A stretch of 64,000 bases of DNA from Betaproteobacteria bacterium (lineage in GTDB: Bacteria; Pseudomonadota; Gammaproteobacteria; Burkholderiales; Casimicrobiaceae), in contig JADKEV010000011.1 in assembly GCA_016717855.1 (NCBI GenBank), forward strand, positions 62,001 through 126,000, read 5' to 3'. Under the pieces are notes generated by a model. The model made no database searches and was not told where the DNA came from. It was given only the letters and a program-made list of their open reading frames with translations. The stretch's first letter is position 1. The number at the start of each line of letters is the position of its first letter. The position numbers and the translations under genes are program-made. Below, piece by piece: positions 1 through 7,594 of the stretch.

Positions 1-78
1 CGCTGGTCCGCGTTCGCGCAACTCATCCGGCCCGGCTATCGACAACGAGGCCTGTTTCACGCTATGCTTTCGGTCAGG

Positions 79-89
79 TGGTCTGACCA
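79..89. promoter_or_regulatory. candidate GntR/FadR-type operator upstream of the SDR operon
   Basis: The 11-bp palindrome TGGTCTGACCA has 5-bp arms around one central base and fits the FadR-subfamily pattern TNGTNNNACNA. It lies 37 bp before the start codon of the first SDR gene, in an otherwise gene-free stretch (1-125). GntR/FCD regulators commonly control sugar-acid catabolism, which fits the downstream genes. The cognate regulator is not in the window, so this is an inference from motif and position. Confidence 0.45.
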
Positions 90-125
90 ATTCCTGGTCC
101 CGCTTCACTCTTCCCCAAGCAATTC

Positions 126-890
126 ATGCCCAATCAGATCGATCTCGCCGGCCGGACCGGCATCATCACCGGTGGCGCGCGCGGCATCGGACTGGCGATC
201 GCGGAGCGTTACCTGGCCTCGGGCGCCCGCGTTGCGCTGTGGGATGCGGACGCGACGGCGCTCGCCAACGCTCACGACAAGCTGGCGGCGAACGCGGGAC
301 GTGAGCGGATCGTCACCTGCCGCGCCGACGTCACCAGCCAGCCATCGGTCGAGGCGGCGTTCGCGGCGACGCTGCAGGCGTTCGGCAAGGTCGACATCCT
401 GGTCAACAACGCCGGCATCACCGGACCGAACGTGAAGACCTGGGAGTATTCGGCCGCGGATTTCCGCAAGGTCATCGACGTCAACCTGGCCGGCGTGTTC
501 ATCGGCTGCAAGGTCGTCACCCCGCACCTGATCGCCAATGGCTATGGGCGAATCGTCAACGTCGCCTCGGTCGCAGGCAAGGAAGGCAATCCCAATGCGC
601 CCGCGTACAGCGCTTCGAAGGCCGGCGTGATCGGCCTGACCAAGTCGCTGGGCAAGGAATTGGCGAAGACCGGCGTGCTGTGCAACTGCATCACGCCCGC
701 CGCGGCCAAGACCGACATCTTCGACCAGATGACGCCGGAGTTCATCGCCTTCATGCTCTCCAAGATCCCGATGGGCCGCTTCGTCGAGGTCGGGGAGATC
801 GCCGCGCTGGTCGCGTGGCTGTCCTCGGAAGAATGCTCGTTCACCACGGCCGGGGTATTCGACATCACCGGCGGCCGTTCAACCTACTGA
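126..890 (+). CDS. SDR family oxidoreductase (first of a tandem pair)
   Basis: A 254-residue classical short-chain dehydrogenase, an NAD(P)-dependent alcohol/ketone oxidoreductase with a Rossmann fold. The nucleotide-binding motif TGGARGIG is at residues 15-22, NNAG at 94-97, and the catalytic residues are Ser148, Tyr161 and Lys165. The length is normal for the family. It is followed after 7 bp by a close paralog and then by a DHRS6-like SDR and a FAH-family hydrolase, so I infer a role in oxidising a sugar or sugar-acid intermediate. The substrate cannot be read from the sequence; a FabG-like ketoreductase is the alternative. A FadR-like palindrome precedes the gene. Confidence 0.9.
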   Translation: MPNQIDLAGRTGIITGGARGIGLAIAERYLASGARVALWDADATALANAHDKLAANAGRERIVTCRADVTSQPSVEAAFAATLQAFGKVDILVNNAGITGPNVKTWEYSAADFRKVIDVNLAGVFIGCKVVTPHLIANGYGRIVNVASVAGKEGNPNAPAYSASKAGVIGLTKSLGKELAKTGVLCNCITPAAAKTDIFDQMTPEFIAFMLSKIPMGRFVEVGEIAALVAWLSSEECSFTTAGVFDITGGRSTY

Positions 891-897
891 ACCGACG

Positions 898-1650
898 ATG
901 AACAAGATCGATCTGAATGGACGGGTGGCCATCGTCACCGGCGGGGCGCGGGGCATCGGGCGCGCGATCGTGGAACGCTTCCTCGCCTCGGGGGCGAAGG
1001 TCGCGATCTGGGACGCCGATGCCGCGCGCACGCAGCGCACGCTGGGCGAACTCGCGGCGGGCGCCGCGGTGATCGGCTGCGACGCCGACATCACCAGCGA
1101 GGACTCGCTGCGCGCCGCGCTGGCGGCGACGATCAAGGCGTTCGGGAAAGCCGACATCCTGATCAACAACGCGGGGATCGGCGGGCCGAACACGACAACG
1201 TGGGAGTATCCGACCGAGGAGTTCCGCCGCGTGGTCGAGGTCGACCTGGTCGGCGTGTTCCTGGGCTGCAAGGTGGTGGTCCCGCACCTGATCGACAACA
1301 AGTACGGCCGCATCGTCAACGTCGCGTCGGTCGCCGGCAAGGAAGGCAATCCGAACGCGCCGGCGTACAGCGCGGCCAAGGCCGGCGTCATCGGCCTGAC
1401 CAAGTCGCTGGGCAAGGAACTCGCGAAGACCGGCGTGCTGTGCAATTGCATCACCCCCGCCGTCGCGCTGACCGAGATCCTGGCGCAAGGGTCGGAGGAG
1501 CACAAGCAATACATGCTGTCCAAGATTCCGATGGGGCGCTTCCTGGAAGTCGACGAAATCGCAGCGATGGTGGCGTGGCTGTCGTCGGAAGATTGCTCGT
1601 TCACCACCGGCGCGATCATCGACATCACCGGCGGCCGGGCGACGTATTAG
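898..1650 (+). CDS. SDR family oxidoreductase (second of a tandem pair)
   Basis: A 250-residue classical SDR with TGGARGIG at residues 14-21, the NNAG motif and a YSAAK catalytic motif (the paralog has YSASK). It is plainly a duplicate of the preceding gene. The region around the active site, from GRIVNVASVAGKEG through CNCITPA, is almost identical between the two proteins, while the N-terminal and substrate-loop regions have diverged. It starts 7 bp after the first gene stops, so the two are probably co-transcribed. SDRs are usually tetramers, so a mixed oligomer is possible, though nothing in the sequence proves it. Confidence 0.9.
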   Translation: MNKIDLNGRVAIVTGGARGIGRAIVERFLASGAKVAIWDADAARTQRTLGELAAGAAVIGCDADITSEDSLRAALAATIKAFGKADILINNAGIGGPNTTTWEYPTEEFRRVVEVDLVGVFLGCKVVVPHLIDNKYGRIVNVASVAGKEGNPNAPAYSAAKAGVIGLTKSLGKELAKTGVLCNCITPAVALTEILAQGSEEHKQYMLSKIPMGRFLEVDEIAAMVAWLSSEDCSFTTGAIIDITGGRATY

Positions 1651-1670
1651 CTCCCTCGCCCCGCTTGCGG

Positions 1671-1776
1671 GAGGATGGGTGGAGCGGCGATACCCAGGCG
1701 GGGATATGACAGCCCGCCCCGCGAGAACGGTGCGATTCGACGATGATGGGTATCGCTGCGCTCCACCCATCCTACG
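1671..1776. repeat. dispersed inverted-repeat element, copy 1 (left arm degenerate)
   Basis: The right arm (1745-1776) is a perfect copy of the 32-bp repeat in inverted orientation. The left arm (1671-1696) keeps GGATGGGTGGAGCG and GATACCCA but has lost bases. The element lies inside the apparent operon, between the second SDR gene and the RBS of the third. Its inner boundary (gcgattcgacgat) is nearly the same as in the copy ending at 4718, which marks a subfamily. Confidence 0.85.
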
Positions 1777-1813
1777 AAAGCAGACAATACGAAAGCAGAC
1801 AACGAGGAGCAAC

Positions 1814-2569
1814 ATGGCAGGAAGACTGCAAGGCAAGACCACGATGATCACCGCCGCGGGCGCGGGCATCGGCCGGGCGACGGCGATCGCGTTCGCGAAC
1901 GAAGGCGCGACGGTGTACGCGACCGACGTCAACGACAAGCTGTTCGCCGACTATCCGAAGCTGCCCGGCCTGCACACGGCAAGGCTCGACGTCCTCGACG
2001 ACGCGGCGGTGCGGAAGATGATCGGCGAGTTGCCGCCGCTGCAGGCGCTGTTCAACTGCGCCGGATTCGTGCATCACGGCACCATCCTCGACGCCACCGA
2101 CGACGAGTGGAACTTCGCGTTCAACCTCAACGTCCGCGCGATGTACATCGCGGCGAAGACGGCGCTTCCGAAGATGGTCGCGCATTTCGAGCAGACCGGA
2201 ACGACCGCCTCGATCATCAACATCGCCTCGATCTGCGGCAGCATCAAGGGCCTGCCCAACCGCTTCATCTATGGCGCCTCGAAGGCCGCGGTGATCGGGC
2301 TGACCAAGTCCATCGCGGCAGACTTCGTGACCAAGGGGATACGCTGCAACGCGGTCTGTCCCGGCACCGTCGACACGCCGTCGCTGCAGGATAGAATCAA
2401 CGCCTTTCCCGACCCGGTCGAGGCGCGCAAGATGTTCGTCGCGCGGCAGCCGATGGGACGCCTGGCGAAGGCCGAGGAAATCGCGCCGGTCGTGGTATTC
2501 CTCGCCTCTGACGAATCCGTGTTCGCCACCGGCAACGCGTATACGGTCGACGGCGGGATGACGATCTAG
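1814..2569 (+). CDS. SDR family oxidoreductase, DHRS6/2-keto-3-deoxy-L-fuconate dehydrogenase-like
   Basis: A 251-residue SDR with TAAGAGIG at residues 13-20, NCAG at 81-84 and catalytic Ser139, Tyr153 and Lys157. It strongly resembles the DHRS6/BDH2 branch: NCAGFVHHGT, the NLNVRAMY helix, and IRCNAVCPGTVDTPSLQ are hallmarks of that group. Bacterial members include L-2-keto-3-deoxyfuconate 4-dehydrogenase. The next gene is a FAH-family hydrolase of the kind that cleaves the resulting 2,4-diketo acid, which supports that role. The ATG at 1814 was chosen because GAGGAG lies just upstream (1804-1809); an in-frame extension to 1679 would read through the repeat element. Confidence 0.85.
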   Translation: MAGRLQGKTTMITAAGAGIGRATAIAFANEGATVYATDVNDKLFADYPKLPGLHTARLDVLDDAAVRKMIGELPPLQALFNCAGFVHHGTILDATDDEWNFAFNLNVRAMYIAAKTALPKMVAHFEQTGTTASIINIASICGSIKGLPNRFIYGASKAAVIGLTKSIAADFVTKGIRCNAVCPGTVDTPSLQDRINAFPDPVEARKMFVARQPMGRLAKAEEIAPVVVFLASDESVFATGNAYTVDGGMTI

Positions 2570-2606
2570 CAGAATCCGATCACTGTTCACACCAAGGAGA
2601 ACGACA

Positions 2607-3464
2607 ATGAAACTCGTGCGCTACGGCCCCAAGGGCCGCGAAAAACCCGGCATCATCGACGGCGACGGCAAGCTGCGCAGCCTGGCGAAGATCGTCAATG
2701 ACATCGATGGCGAGGCGGTGTCGCCCGCCGGTCTGGCGAAGATCAAGAAGGCCAACGTGGCCAAGCTGCCCAAGGTGCCCGGCAAGCCGCGCATCGGCGC
2801 CTGCGTGGGCAAGGTGGGCAAGTTCGTCGCGATCGGGCTCAACTTCAGCGACCACGCCAAGGAAACCGGCAGCCCGATCCCGAAGGAGCCGATCGTGTTC
2901 AACAAGTGGACCACGTGCATCGTCGGCCCCAACGACAACGTGGTGCTGCCCCCCGGCTCGGTGAAGTCCGACTGGGAAGTCGAGCTCGGCGTCGTGATCG
3001 GCCGCAAGGCGAGTTTCGTCTCGGAGAAGGATGCGCTGAAGTACGTCGCCGGCTATTGCACGATCAACGACGTGTCCGAGCGCGAGTACCAGCTCGAGCG
3101 CGGCGGCGGCCAGTGGGACAAGGGCAAGGGCTGCGACACGTACGGGCCGATCGGGCCGTGGATGGTGACCAAGGACGAGATCAAGGACGTGCAGAACCTG
3201 GGCATGAAGCTCTCCGTCAACGGCGTGGTCAAGCAGAACGGCTCCACCGCGACGATGATCTTCGGCGTCGCGCACCTGGTCAGCTATCTGTCGCGCTTCA
3301 TGACTCTCGAACCCGGCGACGTGATCACCACCGGCACGCCGCCCGGTGTCGGACTGGGCATGAAACCCACGCCGCAGTTCCTGAAGGCCGGCGACGTGAT
3401 GGAAGTCTGGATCGACGGGCTGGGCTCGCAGAAGCAGAAGGTCGTGGCTTCGAAGAAGGCCTGA
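2607..3464 (+). CDS. fumarylacetoacetate hydrolase family protein (2,4-diketo-3-deoxy sugar-acid hydrolase-like)
   Basis: A 285-residue FAH-superfamily enzyme. The metal-binding acidic residues are in SDWEVELGVVIG (Glu124, Glu126) and in the TINDVSERE segment (Asp155), followed by GKGCDTYGPIGPW and TGTPPGVG near the C terminus, all typical of the family. FAH enzymes cleave C-C bonds of diketo acids with a divalent metal. In L-fucose and L-rhamnose non-phosphorylative pathways such an enzyme follows the DHRS6-like dehydrogenase, which is exactly the gene before it (37 bp upstream). An AAGGAG RBS precedes the ATG. Acylpyruvase or ureidoglycolate-lyase-like activity cannot be excluded. Confidence 0.88.
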   Translation: MKLVRYGPKGREKPGIIDGDGKLRSLAKIVNDIDGEAVSPAGLAKIKKANVAKLPKVPGKPRIGACVGKVGKFVAIGLNFSDHAKETGSPIPKEPIVFNKWTTCIVGPNDNVVLPPGSVKSDWEVELGVVIGRKASFVSEKDALKYVAGYCTINDVSEREYQLERGGGQWDKGKGCDTYGPIGPWMVTKDEIKDVQNLGMKLSVNGVVKQNGSTATMIFGVAHLVSYLSRFMTLEPGDVITTGTPPGVGLGMKPTPQFLKAGDVMEVWIDGLGSQKQKVVASKKA

Positions 3465-3478
3465 GCGGAACCATCGCG

Positions 3479-3510
3479 AGCGGCCGGCCGCACCCAGCGC
3501 CGGCCGCTTT
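3479..3510 (+). terminator. rho-independent-like terminator after the FAH gene
   Basis: A perfect 10-bp GC-rich stem (AGCGGCCGGC with GCCGGCCGCT), a 10-nt loop, then TTT. It begins 15 bp after the FAH stop codon and ends 31 bp before the next gene. The U tract is short, so termination may be partial. Confidence 0.65.
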
Positions 3511-3540
3511 GCATTCCATGCGGAACCTGTCGAACACGTC

Positions 3541-4530
3541 ATGAGCGCGCTGCGCCCCATCCTGCATCCGCCGCTCGAACCCTATCGCCGGGGCAAGCTC
3601 GCGGTGGATGCGTTGCATACCCTGCCCTGGGAAGAGTCGGGCAATCCGAAGGGAATCCCGATCGTGTTCCTGCACGGCGGACCCGGCGGCGGCACGTCGC
3701 CGCGCCACCGGCAGTTCTTCGATCCGGCGTTCTACCGGATCGTGCTGTTCGATCAGCGCGGTGCGGGGCACTCGACGCCGCCGGGCGAGTTGCGCGACAA
3801 CACGACCCGGCACCTGGTCGCCGACATGGAGAAATTGCGCGAGTATCTGGGCATCGACCGGTGGGTGGTGTTCGGCGGCTCGTGGGGATCGACGCTGGCG
3901 CTGGCGTATGGCGAAGCGCATCCGGAGCGCTGCTTCGGCTTCATCCTCCGCGGCATCTTCCTCGGCCGCAAAAGCGAGCTGGACTGGTTCATGGAAGGCA
4001 TGGGCAAGTTCTATCCGGATGTTCGGAAACGGTTCGTCGAGGCGCTGCCTGCCGCGGAGCGCGACGATCTGCTCGGCAACTACTTCCGGCGCCTGACCGA
4101 CCCCGATCCGGCGGTGCACCTGCCGGCGGCGCATGCGTGGAGCCGTTACGAAGGCGCGTGTTCGTCGCTGTTGCCCAATGCCGACCTGGTCGCGCACTTC
4201 GACGACGACAGCGCCGCGCTCGCGCTGGCCCGGATCGAAGCGCACTATTTCGTCAACCGGATCTTCCTGGATGAGGGCGCGCTGCTCGCGGACATCGGGC
4301 GCATCCGCGACCTGCCCTGCATCATCGTCCAGGGCCGCTACGACATCGTGTGCCCGCCGGTCTCGGCGTTCGAACTGCATGCTGCCTGGCCCGAGGCCGA
4401 ACTCAACATCGTCGCCGACGCGGGGCACTCCGCGTGGGAACCCGGAATCACGAAGGAACTCGTCGCGGCGACGGAGCGGATGAAGGACTTCCTCGCCCAG
4501 GCGGCATGCGCGGCGGTGCGGCAGGCGTGA
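3541..4530 (+). CDS. pip: prolyl aminopeptidase (proline iminopeptidase)
   Basis: A 329-residue alpha/beta-hydrolase of peptidase family S33, which removes N-terminal proline from peptides in the cytoplasm. The oxyanion-hole motif HGGPGG is at residues 45-50. The nucleophile elbow GGSWGS contains Ser114, and Asp268 (GRYDIVCP) and His296 (DAGHSAWEP) complete the triad. Length and the DQRGAGHSTP segment match proline iminopeptidases. It follows a terminator-like hairpin, so it is likely a separate transcription unit despite the short gap. Confidence 0.93.
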   Translation: MSALRPILHPPLEPYRRGKLAVDALHTLPWEESGNPKGIPIVFLHGGPGGGTSPRHRQFFDPAFYRIVLFDQRGAGHSTPPGELRDNTTRHLVADMEKLREYLGIDRWVVFGGSWGSTLALAYGEAHPERCFGFILRGIFLGRKSELDWFMEGMGKFYPDVRKRFVEALPAAERDDLLGNYFRRLTDPDPAVHLPAAHAWSRYEGACSSLLPNADLVAHFDDDSAALALARIEAHYFVNRIFLDEGALLADIGRIRDLPCIIVQGRYDIVCPPVSAFELHAAWPEAELNIVADAGHSAWEPGITKELVAATERMKDFLAQAACAAVRQA

Positions 4531-4540
4531 AGGCGCAGGG

Positions 4541-4718
4541 CCGTGGGATGGGGAGACCGTAGGATGGGGAGACCGTAGGATGGGTGGAGCGCAGCGATAC
4601 CCATCACGTAATGCGGAGCGGCGTGGACAGGTGACGCGCAGACGTCGATTCGTGGCGATTGGAGGGTCTTGTTGCGACTCGACGATGATGGGTATCGCTG
4701 CGCTCCACCCATCCTACG
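4541..4718. repeat. dispersed inverted-repeat element, copy 2, with tandem end fragments
   Basis: Perfect 32-bp arms at 4574-4605 and 4687-4718, exact reverse complements separated by 81 bp. Just before the left arm, the outermost 16 bp are repeated in two short tandem copies (from 4541 and 4557, ending GGGGAGAC), which look like slipped or partial duplications of the repeat end. The 311-bp gap between pip and the esterase gene (4531-4841) contains nothing else recognisable. Confidence 0.9.
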
Positions 4719-4841
4719 GGGACGAGGGGCGCGCCAACAGCCGGCACGGCACTTGCTAGTTACATGCATGGCTTCGAACATTCATCCGCGGCCTATGCTT
4801 CTCCGTCTGTCCATTGAATCTCCCGTGAGCGCGACACTGAA

Positions 4842-6242
4842 ATGACGAATTGGCGACAGTGGGGACAGCGCACCGGCGCCTACTTGCGCAGGTTCCTGGC
4901 CCGCATGCGGCGCGCGACGACGGACGACGCCCGGGAAACGCCTCCGGCGGGAGGCGAAGCAACCGCGGTCGTGCGCGACGCCGGCCCGCAGCGGGCCGCG
5001 GAGGCCGCGCCGCAGGCCCGCGCACCCAGCGCTACACCTGCGCCCGCCGCGGCACCATCGACGCCGGCGCCGGCCGCAACGCCTGCAATAGCCGACAAAG
5101 TGCCGCCGGCAACCGAAGCCGGCGAGCCTGCAGCGAAGCCCGCGCGCGCCGGGACCTGGAGCAACGACAGCATCACCGCGCTGACCGGCAGCATCGATCT
5201 CGCGCCGTGGGTCTTGCCGGTGCGCACGTACCGGATCTACGAACCCGTCGCGCTCGCCGACCAACCCAGCGTGCTGGTGGTGTTGCACGGCTGCCGGCAG
5301 ACCGCCGACGACATCGCCGAAGGCACGCGCCTGAACGAGCACGCCGACGAGCGCGGCTGGCTGGTGGTCTACCCCGAGCAGGCGGTCGCGGCGAACAAGT
5401 ACGGGTGCTGGAACTGGTTCGATCCGGCGAATGCCCGGGGCCAGGGCGAATGCGCGCTGGTGGTCGCGATGCTCGATGCGGTGCGCGCACGCTACGGACT
5501 GGAGCGTGCGCCCACTTTCCTCGCCGGGATGTCGGCCGGCGGCGCGCTGGCCAGCCTGCTCGCGCTGCACTTCCCCGATCGCTGGGCGGCGGTCGCGATC
5601 CACTCGGGACTGCCATTCGGCGCCGCGACCGACATCTGGGGCGCGAAGCGCGCGATGCGCGAGGGCGCGCGCAACCTGCTGGCGGCGCGCGCGCTGCGCC
5701 TCGCCGCGCCGGACGCGCCGCCGGTGCCTGCGCTGATCCTGCACGGCAACGAAGACGACGTGGTCCATCGCATCAACGCCAATCTGCTGGTGCGCCAGTT
5801 CCTGGGCTGGAACGGCTACTTCACCGAGGCCGAAGAATGGGAGGGCGCCGCCATCCTGTCGGTCGAGGACCGGCCGGTGCTGACACGGTACGGCCATCCC
5901 TACATCCTGCGCGACTATCGGCTGCCGGACCGGGCGCCGGTGCGCGAATGCGAGGTGGTCGGCATGGGCCACGCGTGGAGCGGCGGCGATGCCGCGCTGC
6001 CGTACCACGACGAGCTGGGTCCGGACGCGAGCGCGCTGATGGTGGAGTTTTGCGGGTATCGCAGGCGCGCCGGGGTCCCGGGGGGTTTGCCGGCGTGGCC
6101 GCGGTCCAGGCCAGCCGCCAGCCGTCCGGGCACGGCGACCGAAGTACTTCCCGCTCAGAAGCGCGCCCGTTGCGTGGCGGGATCCCGAAGACCGCAAGCC
6201 GACGTTCCGCCCGCCGCCGCGGCCGGCTGGACCCGTCGATGA
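4842..6242 (+). CDS. PHB depolymerase family alpha/beta-hydrolase (esterase)
   Basis: A 466-residue protein. Residues 1-28 are basic with no signal peptide, and 30-105 are an Ala/Pro-rich linker. The catalytic domain runs from about 118 to 405, with HGCRQTADD (oxyanion region, 149-157), GMSAGGA (Ser231), HGNEDDVVH (Asp305 or 306) and GMGHAWSGGD (His377), the pattern of the PHB-depolymerase/feruloyl-esterase-like family. Such enzymes hydrolyse polyhydroxybutyrate or related esters. Residues after about 405 are Arg/Ala/Pro-rich, resemble no family member and run into the decayed region that follows, so the original stop may have been lost by a frameshift. Confidence 0.8.
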   Translation: MTNWRQWGQRTGAYLRRFLARMRRATTDDARETPPAGGEATAVVRDAGPQRAAEAAPQARAPSATPAPAAAPSTPAPAATPAIADKVPPATEAGEPAAKPARAGTWSNDSITALTGSIDLAPWVLPVRTYRIYEPVALADQPSVLVVLHGCRQTADDIAEGTRLNEHADERGWLVVYPEQAVAANKYGCWNWFDPANARGQGECALVVAMLDAVRARYGLERAPTFLAGMSAGGALASLLALHFPDRWAAVAIHSGLPFGAATDIWGAKRAMREGARNLLAARALRLAAPDAPPVPALILHGNEDDVVHRINANLLVRQFLGWNGYFTEAEEWEGAAILSVEDRPVLTRYGHPYILRDYRLPDRAPVRECEVVGMGHAWSGGDAALPYHDELGPDASALMVEFCGYRRRAGVPGGLPAWPRSRPAASRPGTATEVLPAQKRARCVAGSRRPQADVPPAAAAGWTRR

Positions 6243-7459
6243 ACCCGCACCAGCCGGACCGCAGCGCCGAGGATGATCGACGAACCCCCGTCGCCGAACT
6301 GGAATCGCCACCCGCCGGGGGCACATCGGTCGCCGACCAGGCTGGCCCCAGGTTCATCACCCCGGTCAACGCACTCACGGACGCGAACGTGCTGGCGGCG
6401 GCCAGCGCGCGGCTGGGCCTGACCGCGCGACCCGTACACCTGATGGACGCGGGCCGGGACCAACATGAGGGGTCAACGCCGGGGCCACCCAGTTTCACCC
6501 TCCCGCAACGGGGCGGACCCACTGCGCCAGCACTTTCGCGTGGCGCCAGCAGCATCCACAACGCCGGTCGTCAGCGCGGCCCACGACTTCAGGCCGCCCG
6601 TGGCGCTGCCTCGGCCCGCCTTGGCGCAAGGCGCGGCGGCGCTGCGCCGGTACGGCTCTTGGCATCCGTTGGTACGCGCGAGGCGCAGCGCGGAGGTCGC
6701 AAAGCCGCCCACTGGCCAAGCGGTTTCGGGGCGTGCCGCGTGCCCGTCGGGCGCCGGTTTCCCGGATACATCGCGCCCTATGAACCAACCGCTGCTTCGA
6801 ACCCGATCCGGTACCGCAGCGCCATCGTGTGCTGGTGAATCTGCCTCCCGGACCCGCGTTGGAGCTCGAGCTCGACGTGCCGGAGGAGGCGGAGGCCCGC
6901 CACCATCCCTGCCGACCGGCGCGGGCACCTCGCGACATCGACGTGGTCATTCCCGACCGGGAGGGCTGCTGGCCCTGGCGAACGCCCTCGTCGAGACGGC
7001 ATCTACCGGCGGCGCGCGGCCGTGCCCCCGGCGCACTGCGCTGCTGCCCGACCGGCGGCACGGCGCCAGTCTGGGCTCGCTCGGTTCAGCCCAAGGGGAC
7101 CGCCGCCGCATCGCGAGATCCTGGCGGCCAAGCCGCGCGAGACCGGCCATGGCCAGGGCACGCGTCGGGGCGGGCCAGTCGCTGCTCTTCAGGGAGTCCG
7201 CCGCCGCAGCGCCGATTTCTCCGGTCCGCACCGGCGCTTGCTCGACCTGGGGCTGGTGACAGAGGAAAGCAGCCAACACCAGTACCGCTTCGTCGACATC
7301 GTCGACCCGCAGACGCGCGCGCCGCTGTTCCGGATCGAACACGAAGTGCGCAGCATGACGCACCCGATGTTCCGCAGGCCGCTGGTCAACCGCAATCCGC
7401 GGCAGAGCGCGATCCACTATCGGCCGGGATGCGATCCCTTCATTGTGCCTACACCTTGA
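6239..7459 (+). pseudogene. decayed gene of unknown function, several frame changes
   Basis: Coding-like segments follow one another in different frames. One begins at 6239 (MNPHQPDRSAEDDRR, then FITPVNALTDANVLAAASARLGL). Another begins near 6829 (LVNLPPGPALELELDVPEEA). The last ends at 7459 (QYRFVDIVDPQTRAPLFRIEHEVRS, ending DPFIVPTP). Between them the translations are Arg/Ala-rich shadows. No family was recognised. I infer a single gene broken by indels. Parts of its 3' half recur in a shortened form at 9011-9080, on the other side of the cyclase gene. Confidence 0.5.
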
Positions 7460-7503
7460 AACGGGATTTCCTCTCCGCGTGATCTGACCAACGTCGTCCT
7501 ATC

Positions 7504-7535
7504 CGTAGGATGGGTGGAGCGCAGCGATACCCATC
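7504..7535 (+). repeat. dispersed 32-bp repeat, single arm, copy 3
   Basis: A perfect 32-bp copy in the same orientation as the left arms of the paired elements, without an inverted partner. It lies between the decayed gene and the cyclase start. Confidence 0.9.
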
Positions 7536-7594
7536 GCGTCGAGCCGTCCCGGACCGGCCTTTTTCACGGCGGTGCTTCGGCGTAGACTTCAGGC

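Noticed and set aside
2580..3560. A 326-residue minus-strand frame opposite the FAH gene
   Set aside because: It mirrors the FAH gene's codon pattern, has no family-like motif and no RBS; treated as a shadow frame.
4850..6838. A 662-residue open frame overlapping the esterase
   Set aside because: Within 4850-6238 it is an Arg/Ala-rich shadow of the esterase; only its last part (from 6239) looks coding, and that was assigned to the decayed gene.
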